From assembly GCF_033958435.1 (NCBI RefSeq), contig NC_134137.1, positions 119,510,001 to 119,574,000 of the forward strand: a DNA stretch of 64,000 nt, read 5' to 3'. The position numbers and the translations under genes were made by a program. Within the stretch, counting starts at the first letter, position 1. Each line of letters starts with the position of its first letter. The notes under the pieces are model-generated. The model was not told the DNA's origin. It was given only the letters and a program-made list of their open reading frames with translations, and ran no database searches. This DNA is from Carettochelys insculpta (lineage: Eukaryota; Chordata; Testudines; Carettochelyidae). Below, in pieces: positions 35,007-47,097 of this stretch.

Positions 35007-35738
35007 GGGATGAGAGGGTTCAAGCTGAACACAAAGGATTCCTGCTTTGGGCTAAATTTATATTAGGCAGGGAACAAAAACAATAGGAGAATTGGTAGTT
35101 ACAAGCCACCCTCTGCTCATGACCAAGATGACTGCCAGAAATATCTAAGACGGAATGGGGGAAGGATCAGGCCCTAATCAGGAGGTTGCCAACCTTGAAA
35201 AAGATGATTAAAAACTACTTTTAGGGTAAAAAACTGCATGTAAAAATTTTCTTAGAATATGAAGCTTAACTGGTGTGTTTTGTTTTATTTTGCTTAGTAA
35301 AATATTTTGATCTATCATTACTTGCACCCAATTAAATCCTACTTTTTGAACAAGTGATTTGAACAAGTATATTAACAAACCCAATGTAAATAGTTGTTAG
35401 TTGGTAGGGGAACAGCAGCTGTGTATCTCTTTCATTGATAAAAAGGGTGAACACCTTATGAGATCACTCTGTATAAATTTTGCATAGACAGATGGATTTA
35501 TCTGGGGTTCTGGTCCCACTGGGACTGGGAAACTGAGAGCTGCATGAAGTCCCTTTGAGCCTTCCCACAGCTGAGTTGCTCTCAGTGTCTGTGCAGCTCT
35601 GCCCTCCTCTCTATGCCTTCACTGGGAAAGGCCAGAGGTTCTAACTCAGCAGAGCAAGGTAGGGGATAGGCAGGCTTAGTGGTACAACTAGCCCATCAAG
35701 TAACAGTGTCAAGATGATTTGTGACCCAACTCATCACA
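35007..35738 (+). repeat. Unclassified dispersed repeat, copy 1
   Basis: It shares an extended match with 61670-61987, for example caagctgaacacaaaggatt here against gaaactgaacacaaaggatt there. Both have a gactgc-tgg and gggaaggatcaggccc-type block, and both end in catcaagtaacagtgtcaag against catcaagtgacaatgtcaag. The middle part (about 35225-35650) is absent from copy 2. No coding capacity. An LTR or another non-autonomous element is possible. Confidence 0.55.
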
Positions 35739-36295
35739 ATGATGATAGAGCCTGATGCAGTCTGGTGATACTGCCTCTCACTACAGAGACTAGGAAGATA
35801 TCCTATAGACACTTAGGATGGATTGGGAAGAGAAAAAGGAGTAAAGGCGAGCTGATAACCTTAGCAACAACATTGGTATTTGCAAGACTGGGGCCCCATT
35901 TCTCCATAGCACATGCGTAACTTTAATGACTTCTTAAAATTAGTCATACATGTTTGTAGGCTTGGGATCAAAATGCAGCATCAGATTTATTGAATGAGTC
36001 TCATTCATAACAAAGGCCAAAACAACCCACCAGTTGCCCAGGTAGCCACTGTCAGAAAGAACCTACTGAAGTCAGAAACTGGCCTGTGCCTAGAACTATG
36101 AGGGTTTCTATTCCTTCCCAAATACTGCATAGAATTTTAATTCCTACGAACGTAACTCTGGACGTTATCCATACAAGTGTCTCATTTTCATGTGATCTTC
36201 CAAAGTTCTTGTTCCATTATATTAACCTATAGAATTTATTACTACAATACAAAGTTCCTTAATAGAGCCATTTTTACTCTACTTAAGGTAAGCAA
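35739..36295. other. Intron 3 sequence
   Basis: AT-rich, nothing recognised. Confidence 0.5.
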
Positions 36296-36470
36296 AGGAA
36301 GGGATTGCTCAGTAGCTAAAGCACTGGCCTTATAAATCCAAGGTTGTGAGTTCAATCCTTCAGGCAGGCCTTTCAACAGCCTGGGGCACATTGGGGGGCG
36401 GGGGGGGGAAACCGCTGTCAGGGATAGCGATAGGTCCTGCTGTAAGGACAGAGGGCTCCATGTATTAAGT
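36296..36470 (+). mobile_element. tRNA-derived SINE (Cry I-like)
   Basis: The tRNA-like head has an A-box-like gctcagtagctaaagc and a B-box-like ggttgtgagttcaatcc (about 36348-36364). These are followed by gcctggggcac, a G-run, and a tail with gataggtcctgctgtaagga and cagagggct. This order fits the turtle Cry I tRNA-Lys SINE with its CR1-like tail. The final ccttccagttct tail block is missing, so it is truncated or diverged. It is on the strand opposite to the gene. Confidence 0.75.
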
Positions 36471-37689
36471 TATTTTTCCCCTTTAAGATGAAGATGATCA
36501 CAAAAACACATTAATCTTCTTTCAGATGTTGTCAGTCTATAGCCTGCAGACATCTGGGAGAACACAGATTTTGTCAAAGGGGTTCACAAAACGTGACTAC
36601 AAAATAAAGTTTCAGATCCCAGAAGAGATTTGATTTTCCGATCAACCAAAAATATGAATCTCTCTATCTACCCCAGGTCATAACCCTGAAGTGTTGTCAT
36701 TACCATGTGTTTAGCACCCTGTTTCATGGTGCATTAAATGATATGCCAATCATGTACAATGTTTATGGCTGAATCTGGTCAGTCAGTTTTCAACTCTAAG
36801 ACTTCCATGGAAGGGGTTGACAGACCACAGGATGAGTTTCCAAAAGGGTCTGTACCTCAATTTGAAATGCTTTATGACTACAAATGAAAAAGAGGTTAAA
36901 AACCACTGCTCAGTAACACTGGAAGTTTTAATCTTGCTTATGAGTTTTTTCCAACTAAAAATATTCCTATAATATTTCTCCCTATCACACTACACAATAT
37001 CTTATTGCCTACCTGTTTCACTAACTGAGATTTTCAACCATGATAGATGTTCACATTTGAGAATACAGGACACACCTAAAGTATTGATTTATTTCCTTCT
37101 CATCAGAAGTTATAGTCTTAGACTCTACAGATCACCTTTTATTGTCAGAAAAGACTGACATGCTCTGCTCTTTGATACATACTTGTGTGTTAGCAGAACT
37201 CTCAAAGTCAGCAAAACCCTTAACCTTCAACACAAAAAACCTCAGATCACTTAAAAGACTCAAAATAAGAGGATGCTTATCTTCTAATCAATATATTGAT
37301 ACACTTCAGGACACATTAACCTAAAAATAAGTGGCAGTGAGATAATCTTTCAATTTTACACATAAAAAGTACACACTTCTATTTTTGCAAAGCTACTTCC
37401 TTCCCATAAAATGTCCTTTATGAAGGTATATGCAATTCAAATACTGCTGATATTTTCCAATTTTACTTTAATCCAAGCTAGTTTCTTACATTTTGAACGA
37501 AAGAGAATTTAACAGCAAGTCCAAAAGAAACACATTGTAAGAATGGAATTGTTCGTAAAGCCAGTTTAAAGTTAGTATTCATTACGCAAATGTAGATTTA
37601 GATAAATCATGGAATTGCAAAGATGGCACAGATGTACCTAGTTTCCTTAAATCACTGAAAAGTGCATTTCAGGCAGCATGTTACTATAC
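36471..37689. other. Intron 3, exon-3-proximal part
   Basis: AT-rich intron, nothing recognised apart from the exon 3 donor. Confidence 0.5.
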
Positions 37690-37757
37690 CTGCGAATGGA
37701 GTTTTCTGTAAAGTTCTGAAAACAAAGCAGCATCTGCTTCTCTCCTTTGTCGCACAA
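37690..37757 (-). CDS. TUBGCP3: TUBGCP3 exon 3
   Basis: The exon is 68 nt. It completes codon 62 and runs to codon 84. The product reads [20 protein letters not shown] and then HSQ. Acceptor TTGACAG, donor CAG|GTATAG. The [14 protein letters not shown] block is invariant in GCP3 homologues. It is part of the N-terminal helical region. Confidence 0.96.
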
Positions 37758-39851
37758 CTGTCAAGAGGAAAAAGCTTCTTAGAAGATGAAACTAAAGTCA
37801 AATATGGTAACATTATCTTGTATTGATATGCTTCTGCAATTTGTGGGGTGGGAAGAAAGCAAATGGATAAAGGGACAGCTTATTTTCCATCCCCGTGCAC
37901 TCCTTGCCTCCATCTACTGACTAATCAAACACCTGCAGTTGGCCTGGTCATCTGACTCGTGTTCAAGATGAGCGCTGTAAAAGCACTTTGATGACTATAG
38001 ACTCAGGCTGGAGCCAAGGCTTTGGAATCTTTCTCCCTCAAAAGGTCCTGCCTGAGCCCAAATGTGTCTACAGCAATTTTTAGCTCCACAGCCCAAGCTG
38101 GAGTCAGCTGTACCTGGCCAGAAGTGTCCATGCAACTGGTCTTTTATTCCAGTGAAGACATATCCCCAGACTGCAGACAAAGGACCCAAGAGTTATTTGG
38201 TTTCTTCCTGAAAAGTGTCATCAAGCTAAGATCCTCCTGTTCACAAGTGTTAAATTATGATTACTTTGGATACGTACCAATTAGGCCACAAAACAAGCAA
38301 GCCACTGACAAAGAAAAATTACATTACCTTTCTGATGTGTCATAGCTCTTTCTGATGATTTACAGCATTCTACTAATAAATATAGGCAAGGACTTGCATA
38401 CCGAGAGTCAGTCAGGAAAAGGTTAAGTTAAATCAATGAAACGTGAGAAATAAACACACAAGTTGGAACCCCTGTGGATGCTTTCATTCAAAACAAGGTA
38501 GTCTTAACATGCGTTGACTTGGTACATTAAGCTGAGTCATCTTTACTTTCCTAAATGTGAGGCCATGTCTATATAAGGAAATTTATTAAATCGTCTTATG
38601 TTCTCATGACTTATGTCTCTATTTCAAAGTGTCTTGGTTATTTTTACTTCCATTGTTTAAGTATGGGAGTCACAAAAGCCAGCATGCTATCTAGCGAGCT
38701 GCCTAAACTAACCAGTAGGAAGCACCAGGGAGAAAGTAGTGGTCAGCCCTTTAAACCCCATAGCTCTCCTGTTAGCACACTCACCAGGGTTCAAATCCCC
38801 ACCTTGCCTCGTGTCCTTATGTGAAGCAGGGACTTGAAAGCAGGTCTTTCACACCGCAGATGAATACCCAAACCACTGGTCTATTGGGCATTCTGGGTCA
38901 CTCTTTCCTGATGAAGCCTTTTCACTTTTTAAATATGTAATCATTGGAACAGGGACAAGAATTTGTATCCCACCTGTTCCCTGATCAATGGGTTGCAGTC
39001 ATTCATTCGTTCTCCCTCTGTTCTAACAAATATTTAAATGTTATACAAAGTGGACCAGTTTTCACTGGAGAGTTGGACAGATCTGCTCCCTGGAAGGATA
39101 CGCACTACCCCAACGATTATGGTGTTCATCTGGAATAAGAGACACATGGATTCAAGTCCCTGCTTTACTCCTGGGAGAGGGGCATGCAGAGCCATCACCT
39201 CTACATCCTGGCTGAGAGCTGCCACATCTGCGTACTGGGTATAGAAAGAGGAAGGAGACCACTACACCATCATTACCACTTCTGTGCTGTGTGTGGAGTT
39301 TGAACCAATTTGACATGTCCAGTGAATTAGGCCATAGAGGCAGAAGAGTGTGGGAAGACACCAGGCTTCAGGCAAGAGTCAGGCACTGAGCAGTTCAGTA
39401 GTACAGGCTGACTCAGTGGTATCTCAGCATCTCTGACATTCCAAGGGTCCCATACAAAGTATTTGTTTATTTTTGGAGAAAGATACACAGCATTGATACT
39501 ACATTCGGTGCTCTTGTACAGGCCCACCTATGTGGGGGGAGGCAGAAGGCAAAGGGGGCAGTTGCCCTGAGCCCCTCTGAACTGTCATGGCAGCCCTGTG
39601 CCATATCTCTGCCGGCGGCTTTGAGGGAGCATGGGAAGGCTCCCCAGGGTTGACTGCCCTAAGCCCTGCCCTTTCCAGAGGCAGGAAGCCAGGGCCACCC
39701 TCTCACCTTCCCAGTTTGCTTCTGGTATTTGGAGTGGTATTTTAAAAAGCACACACAATTCTGTTACAACTTTCACCTTCTACAAAACATTGACTCATTT
39801 TAAATTTATTTAGATCTAAAATTACTGAAGATGAACGAAAGCCAAACATAC
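37758..39851. other. Intron 2 of TUBGCP3
   Basis: A 2.1 kb intron. It holds a tRNA-like repeat pair (38750-39320), listed separately. The rest shows nothing recognised. Confidence 0.6.
38750..39320. repeat. Degenerate tRNA-like interspersed repeat, two related units
   Basis: Near 38756-38806 a tagctctcctgttagcacac tract is followed by gggttcaaatcccc (B-box-like), and further on, in the opposite sense, by accactggtctattgggc. A second related unit lies near 39120-39190 (gattcaagtccctgctttac). The order resembles an ancient tRNA-derived repeat. Neither unit folds as a convincing tRNA by eye. Confidence 0.35.
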
Positions 39852-39959
39852 GTTCTTTTTTGATTTTCTCTGCAACAAGAAATTCATCTCTTTCAACGGT
39901 AGGAGCAAAGTTGCTTCCAATAACTCTGACTGCATACTGAAACTGCTGGGCTGCATCAG
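39852..39959 (-). CDS. TUBGCP3: TUBGCP3 exon 2
   Basis: The exon is 108 nt. It completes codon 26 and ends one base into codon 62. The product reads [20 protein letters not shown] and then [16 protein letters not shown]. Acceptor TTTCAG, donor C|GTATGT. It matches vertebrate GCP3 residues 26-61. Intron 1 before it is 13.2 kb, the largest intron in the window. Confidence 0.97.
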
Positions 39960-40621
39960 CTGAAAGAGGAAAGGGAAAAATTAGTTAAGCCAACTTTCGA
40001 AATGAGCAAAAAAAAAAAAAAAAAAAAGCTACCTCTTAGTAAGTGATTTTAAAAAATGTTTTTTAAGTCAAAAAACGCAAAAGAAATAGATGTTTCCACT
40101 GACAGAAAAATATGGTAGCGACTATATCAAATTTTGTCCTTTATGGTCTTATGCAGGAACAATCACCTGAAAAGCACAAATCCAAACCCGGAACTAAACT
40201 ACAGCTTAAAAATCCTGGCACCGCCTCCTGCAAACATATTTTTTAGCATCTTGCTTCACGCAACAAATATTAGTACTATCTACAAACATTTCAAATCAGT
40301 AACGCAAATTCACTATGGGCCAACATTTGCACAAAGACAAAAATGAGCATGCTTAATCTTTGTGCTCTTTGGTCTCAGCATACTACAAGTCTGAACTCAA
40401 AGATGCCCAAGAGCAGACTTCAAACTCATGAATCAAACTGGAGATTTACAGAAGTCAAACTACAGAATCCCATGGTCATATGATGTACTTAACAGGAGAA
40501 CTGTACAATCTGCTTTAACTCACATCATATTATTCATTAGTTTTCATAAACCAAATCTACTGTGACACTATTTCGCAGGGCAGTGCCTCATAACTTGTTT
40601 ATATAAAATAGCACTACTGCA
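39960..40621. other. Intron 1, exon-2-proximal part
   Basis: Contains an A-run at 40008-40027. Otherwise nothing recognised. Confidence 0.5.
40008..40027. repeat. Poly(A) tract
   Basis: Twenty consecutive A residues. No retrotransposed sequence was recognised directly beside it. Confidence 0.9.
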
Positions 40622-41265
40622 CGTGAAGTGTGCTGGCAGACTGCCTTTCTGTTCCTCGGCTCTCTGGTTCACAAACATCTTTAGTCCTGCCAGACCAGGG
40701 ATGTTGCTGGACCAGAGACTGACAGTTTTTGGAGGTGCAACCTGTATCCTTAGTCCATGTCTTTTGGAGAACACATGTCCAGGCTGTCTCGCAGGCAATG
40801 TTGTGCTATTTCAGGGAAAAGGTTATGATCATCTGAACCTCACTGTTCTATCCAAGCATGTATATCTTTAGGAAGATGAGTTATACGATTTTGTTCTGTG
40901 GCTGTCACTAAAACGTGCTGTAAGTTGGAGAAAATCAGTCAGATAGATAGTTCCCCTGACACAAAAGCAAGGAAAATATCCAACACACAGGCAGCTGTCA
41001 AACAACCATCAGACATTGTCCAGCAAGTGAATTACAATTCAGGTGACCCACCTGAATGTGACCTCACCAGGAAAATAGCACAATCTTGCCTGAGAACTCA
41101 GAAATGACAGCCAAACAGCCTGGATGTGTGTTCTCCAAAAGACATGGACTAAGGATACAGGTTGCACTCTGAAAACCAGCACTCTCTGGTTCAGCAACAT
41201 CCCTGGTCTGGCAGGACTAAAGATGCTCCTGAACCAGAGAGCCCAGGAGCAGAAGGGCAGGCTAC
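40622..41265. mobile_element. Tigger-like inverted pair
   Basis: Arms of about 190 bp (40622-40815 and 41065-41265) are inverted copies. Each holds catctttagtcctgccagac and its complement, and a terminus-like TACAGGTTGCA (41156-41166, complement at 40736-40746). The identity continues past that terminus through ccttagtccatgtcttttgg (about 40748-40767) and its inverse. So this is an inverted duplication, or a larger fold-back unit, rather than two independent short elements. Plus-strand sequence to 41570 is GC-rich and may be element interior. Confidence 0.55.
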
Positions 41266-41570
41266 CAGCTGAGAGGAAATGGGCAGCCTGAAGCCAGAGC
41301 ACTATGGCAACCCACAGCAGCAAGAGGCCAGGGCCAGATCCCCAGCTGTGGCAGGCTGGGGCCGGAGCAAAAACTGGAGCCCGGGCGAGGTTGATGTTGA
41401 GTCCCAGAGGGGCCAGGGGCTGGAGCCCCACAGGGCCTAGAGGTCAGAGCTTGGCTGCAGTCCAGGAGAGCACATAGCCAGGGCCCCAGTAGTGCAGAGC
41501 CAGTGCTCCCCACTGCAGACCCAGAGAGCTCAGGACCAGGGCTGGCCGTGCACCTCAGGGATCCAGTCAC

Positions 41571-42211
41571 ACCATACCAAACTAAACTTTCAATTTCTTC
41601 AACTGTTTTGTGAAAGTACCAAGTACTTTACTCCAGTAACTTGCTGCCAAAAATATGCCTCCAGTTCAATTTAAAACCTACAAAAGCCAGCTGCAGTCAG
41701 CAATCAATTTCATTATGATCAAAATAAATGTATATGCTTACTTTAGGGATAAATTTCACAATGGAGATATAAGCATCCTGAGTTTAGTGTATCATATCAC
41801 AAGTAAGGACAAGGTGTAGAAAAGCCAATGAAGAAAGACTGACCTCTCTTCTCAAATCGGCAAGGGAAAACAATTAGTTATAAGTGTCTGAACAAGTGGT
41901 GTTAAACTAACATTAAAAAAAGAAGAATCAGCTTCATCCTCAGTTTTTCCCCATGTACAAGAAGCAACCAAGAAGCAGATAAAAAGCCCACAGGATTCAG
42001 CTTAGGGGATGAAGACAACATTCTCCCCTTTTCCTGCCCTAGCATTACCACTTACCCAACCCCAACCACTCCCCAAAAGTTTTTGCAGCAAGCTGTAACA
42101 AAAGGACTATAGAATTTAAGCAAGTCATGGAAAGCAACAGCTGAAAGATTTAGGGTCCCAGGTGGAAAAGTCTGACAAACTATATCAGATAACACTCCCA
42201 TCATATCACTA
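41571..42211. other. Intron 1 sequence
   Basis: AT-rich, nothing recognised. Confidence 0.5.
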
Positions 42212-42722
42212 AACGGGTTAAACCTCTCAAATCAGGCACTCTCTCATCCAACATATATATGTTGTCCAGCAGGACCACAGATCTTGCAGGTCCAGAGAGT
42301 CCCAGGGCTGGGAGGAGCAGGTGCCAGCCAGAGCAGCAGCACAAGCCCTGGGCAGGGCAAGCACAGCTCGTCTGGCTGTAAGGGGAGGCTACCAGCAGCC
42401 AGGAAGCTCAGGCTAGCAGCAGCAGCAGCAAGCAGTGGCCCAGGCTAGTAAGCTAGCAACTCATTGCTGGGGCAAGACAGGAAGTTGCAGCCCCAGGAAG
42501 CTGCAACTGGGGCAGCATGGAAAACTGAGGCCCTGGGAAGCTGCAACTGGGGAGGGATGGTTGGGGCTAGGGAGCCTGCGAGGGGCAAGACCGGGTTGGG
42601 AAGCTGCAGGCGATGAGGGATCGCAGAAGCACGAGCTAAGGCCAGCTGCGGGGCAGAACTGACCATCCCTGGTCTGGGACCACTCAGGTCCCAAGAGTGC
42701 CAGACCAGGGAGGTTGAACCTG
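42212..42722. mobile_element. Tigger-like non-autonomous element, GC-rich interior
   Basis: The left end reads AACGGGTTAAACCTCTC and the right end, read in reverse, CAGGTTCAACCTCCC. Both are followed by a GGCACTCT-type block and flanked by TA, as in pogo/Tigger elements. The interior consists of agcagca- and ggaagctgca-type near-repeats without coding motifs. Confidence 0.55.
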
Positions 42723-45148
42723 TATCATTATGGAGCAACTTCTGAGGAGAGGAAAGCTCTGAAATATTGACCACTCTCCCATATCCCTTAAAAGAATCTT
42801 TTTAGATAAAGTAGTATACTTAAATTCATGTTTGAGTTAAGGAACAATATTAGAAGGAACATTGTTATAATAGTAAAAATGTGGTTTGTGTAGATAATGG
42901 AAGATTTGTAATGTACTTACTTTTAAGTACTTCAATTTATGAAAATGTGAATTACCTAAGACTAACACCTTTGACAGATGTTAAAATACATTTTTAAAGA
43001 GACTGCTGTACTACTACAATTTGTGACTTACAAGTATATCTGCAAAAGCATAAAATGGAAATCTTTATGTAGCTCTGCATATATACAGAGCCAAAGCTGC
43101 CATAAGAACTACTGAATACTTTCACAGAAGTTCAGATGTTATAAAAACTCTAAGAATTAAGGAAACTGACAGGTGACTATATAGACATATGTTCATATTT
43201 TTCAGAGGGAATAGCTGAAGAAAAGCAAGATGACAGCATTCCACAAACTTCCTGTGTAACTTTCACTGGTAGGTTTTGTAACACAAATATGATCTTTTAA
43301 GGTTGTAAATGCAATCTTATGCCCTCCCTCATTCAAATGAGTTAAATCCCAGCTCTTCAAGATGTCATTTAAGTACCCCAAAGTCTTACTTGCATTTTAA
43401 AAAAAGTTAGTACCTTGAACTATAACAACTTCAGACAAGTCTAGGAAATTGCTATTAGCATAATTTAATTCTGAAATATCTATGGCCTTAAAAACTGACT
43501 TTTACATGAGGCAAAGCAAAAGTTTACATATATATTTCTAGTTCTCTGGTGCAATATGATTTTTCTGTGCAGACTATGGGACAAAAGACATGGAAGCAAA
43601 AGTTTCCAAATAATTATTCTGAAGTCTTACCCATATTCACTTCAACATAAAAAAAATTAAAAACAGATCCTTGTCCGTGAGCGATTCAATCCTAAAAAGG
43701 ATATTTTTGGTTATCCTGACTTGGAGAGGCCACCTATGGCAACAATAGTAATTCAGTCTTCTTACCCATTCAGTCCTTGCTTTTGTGCAAAGACTGAACT
43801 AATAATCTTTTGGTCTCTTCTTTAATTCAAGAGATTATTTTTTAGAATTTGAAACTTTTCATAAGCTTTATGTTGGCTCTGCAGTCATTCAATATAATTT
43901 ACCCATCACATCAAGATTTCAAAAGTTCTTCATTTTCAAGAGACATGCTTGCTGTGGGAGTAATTTTGGTGTCAGATTCCTGACTTCAGGTATACAACCA
44001 GGAAGTTAACACACAGAAGTCATAAGACATAAAGATATATTTGACAGTAAGATTTCCAATAGCACACACAAGAAGTTTATTACGAAAGCAGATATATTGT
44101 TGAACTGTTCCCTCCCCCACAAAACAATTTACTCGTGAAACATTAGAAGAACTTAAAATATGCATGTAAGTACACACTTCGCTGCATAAATTTATAAATA
44201 AGTGCAACTGTGATGCAACCCTGCCACTGTGATCTGCTAATAGACAGGAAGAATGAAATTGTTTATGGAAAGGGGATTTTATTTTCAGTGTTTCAATGTG
44301 AGCTCTCTATGCAGAGAAAGGAAACACGCAGAAGGCGGTCAAAATTCTAAAAATTATGATAGAAACAAAAGTTGAATAATACCACTAATTGTAAGCAACT
44401 ATATTTACCAAATAGATAGAAAGCTTGCTACATTCAAAGGAACAAACAACACACAAAACAAAAAAAAGTCAATAATTCAGGATCTATAAATTCTTAATTT
44501 GAATTGCTTAAAGTAGATTTTTACATTCCATCTGCAGATTTCTGATGCTTCGTAGAGAATGTTCTTTATGCACGCATCAATTCCTCCCCTCCCCCTACAC
44601 AGTGTGAGCTACCAAAAGTGTAAGATGCAGTTTTCATGTCACATTTCAAAGCCGAAAAAGAGCTTTAAACAAAGCACATGTGAAGTGTTAAAAAAATTTA
44701 AATCAAGAGGGAAAGAGGGAGAATTCTTAGTGAGAGAAAACAAGAAAAAATAGTAAGAAATGGTATAATTTAAAATGGGAAATGCGGGAATTTAATTATA
44801 CTGGCTAGATCATTTTCATTTTCAGATAACCCTGATAAAAAATAAATTTCAGAAGTCTGTCCTCTGGTTTATTAGGGCATGTCTACATTACCCTCCAGGC
44901 CAAAGGGCAGCAATCAATGCAGTGAAGGTTGATTTATCACGTTTAGTACAGTAAACCCTCAAGAAGCATGATTTCAATTTGCACTTAATTTATTAGTTTT
45001 AATTCCTTTACTAGTTTTGTTTTACTTATGGTATAACTTGTCACCACCCCTCCAGTTCCAAGCCATTTTCAGAGAATAATATCTTGTTTTCAGTAAATCC
45101 CACCTAGAAAACAAGTTTAATGTAATACTACACTACATTTCTGTTATA
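42723..45148. other. Intron 1 sequence
   Basis: AT-rich. A MITE-like remnant may start near 44878 (gcatgtctacattaccctcc). Nothing else recognised. Confidence 0.45.
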
Positions 45149-45454
45149 CAGCAAACACTTTCATATCTGGCATTCTATTATCTGGAACTCTCAAATAACC
45201 GGCATTTTAACCGTTAAGTAAATTTTAATTATGTTTTCCATAAGTACAGTATAGTAAAAGTGTATAAAATAAATACAGCACATACAGTATAAGTTTATAG
45301 TGTACAATACTACTGTTGGTAAAGTACTCCACATGCATTTTTGTTTGTATCTTGTTTTTCTTTAGCGTTATGCATTGCTAGGTAAACCTCTCTATTATCC
45401 AGAATATTTGAATTTCTGGCAAACTCCCAATCCTGGTATGGAAAGCATTTACTG
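45149..45454. mobile_element. Tigger-like MITE
   Basis: The left end reads CAGCAAACACTTTCATATC and the right end, in reverse, CAGTAAATGCTTTCCATAC, with TA on each side (45147-45148 and 45455-45456). Inverted blocks tctggcattctattatctgg and its complement-like tattatccag... lie inside. No coding capacity. Confidence 0.7.
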
Positions 45455-45711
45455 TATGCAGAAAAATTCTGCAGTTTCAACAGGATACAGTATTCACTTG
45501 GTACTGAATGGTACCATCTCTGGGGTGGCTAAGCTGATCTTTCCATATCTTAGCCATGTGGGGTTTGGTAGAAAATTATTAAGTGTTTTGAAGTACTTTC
45601 TTTCAGATGCTTAACCAAACAGAGCAGACTGGAAAAAAAAAAAGACACTGAATAAAAACAGAAGTTGTAGAACAAGAAAAGTTATCCTCATCAGGCTTGC
45701 CTACACATAAA

Positions 45712-45921
45712 GCGTGTGTCTACACTAGGAACTAACTTTGAAGTTAAGCACTATGTCGAAATAGCCAACAGAGAGTCTACACACATTTTTTTTTTCCTTA
45801 CTTCCAAGTCCTTCCTCCATTCCTGGGAATGCAGTAGCACCCTACTTTGAACTTTAACTTTGAAGAAGGGTGTGTGTAGATGCTCTACGTCAAAGCTATT
45901 TTTTGTAGTGTAGACACAGCC
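45712..45921. mobile_element. Fold-back DNA element (MITE), family B copy 2
   Basis: The ends gcgtgtgtctacactagg and, in reverse, ggctgtgtctacactac. Same internal order as the copy at 25364-25608, with a T-run expansion near 45787. Possible flanks taa and ata are not identical, so the target duplication is unresolved. Confidence 0.8.
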
Positions 45922-46004
45922 ATAGAGTTGTACTTATCAGTGTAGGGTCAAATCAGTATAAATAGAGCAATCCCCCTCTCTCATGTGGACAGTTACATCT
46001 ATAT

Positions 46005-46120
46005 AGTATCGGAGGGGTAGCCGTGTTAGTCTGGATCTGTAACAGCAACGAAGGGTCCTGTGGCACCTTATAGACTAACAGAAAAGTTTTGAGCATGAGC
46101 TTTCGTGTGTATAGAAGCAC
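46005..46120. mobile_element. Penelope-like terminal repeat fragment
   Basis: It reads tcggaggggtagccgtgtta, then gtctggatctgtaacagc, gtcctgtggcaccttataga and gagcatgagctttcgtgtgt. The same blocks in the same relative order occur in the nested element at 13935-14144. A solo fragment without GIY-YIG sequence. Confidence 0.75.
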
Positions 46121-46346
46121 ATTTTGTACTTCTATAACTACATCCAAACTACAAACTATAGCAGTACAATTACATTAGCTAAAATAAGAGACACCCTCAT
46201 CCAAAATTTGTGTGCATACCAGCTCTTGAGCACAGTATAACCTCTGAAGACCAAAACTTATTCTGAAATATCTCAGTTGTTTTTCCCCCATATAGAGAAT
46301 ATATAAAGCTAAAGTGTGTCATTAGTAAGCATCTTCTACTCACACA
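46121..46346. other. Intron 1 sequence
   Basis: Nothing recognised. Confidence 0.5.
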
Positions 46347-46695
46347 GGCCATGTCTACATACGCCCTTCCCTTCCCATTTAAAGGACGCTGATTGTAACT
46401 GGCTAATGAGGCACTGATATGAATAGTCAAAAGAAAAAACAGCATGTGAACAGGATTCTTTTGAAATAAAACAGTTTTCAAAAGCACCCTTCCTCCTAAT
46501 ATATTTCAGAAAGAAGGGTGCTTTGAAATAAACCCCATTTCCAAAAAGAACCCCATCTACACTGCTGTTTTTCTTTTGAAAGACTCTTTTGAAAATGCAA
46601 TATGCAAAAGAGGTGTGAGATATGTAAACACTTCATTTGCATTTCCAATTTGCCTAATTTGACCTTTTGAAAGGGGACTGTAGTTTAGACACAGC
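46347..46695. mobile_element. Fold-back DNA element (MITE), family A-like
   Basis: The ends ggccatgtctacatacg and, in reverse, gctgtgtctaaactacag. The interior holds the tract caaaagcacccttcctccta and its partial inverse near 46507-46530 (aagaagggtgctttgaaata), forming a hairpin core. Strongly diverged. Non-coding. Confidence 0.65.
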
Positions 46696-47097
46696 TTTAT
46701 ACATTTTCTTCCCTTAGGATATAGTGATAATTTATAACTCAGCTGTGAGGTAAAAATCTTTCACTCGATGGTAAATTCTCTGAGGGCCCTGGATGTAAGA
46801 TGCTACAAAAGCTATCAGAGTTCATTACTCTATGCAATATAGCATAATATAAGTATCAGAGTCTACAATTTCTTTTTGCACTAATGGCAAGGGAACCCCT
46901 GCACTTTGAAGGACCTAGCAGTCCAATACTCACCTAAAACTCAAAATAGGCATAAATTCTGTAAATATAATCTGAACAGCATGACTAAATTTACCTGTGT
47001 AACCTTGTGACAAAAGCTATCAAAGCATAGTTCTAAAAGACATTAACGATATATATAATAGATATACTTTTTTTTTTTTTTAATTTTATAGATATAT

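Noticed and set aside
36296..36370. Functional tRNA gene
   Set aside because: The head lacks a proper acceptor stem and anticodon arm, and it is followed by a SINE tail.
45712..45921. Clear PIF/Harbinger TWA target duplication
   Set aside because: The candidate flanks are taa and ata, which do not match. The superfamily of this copy stays open.
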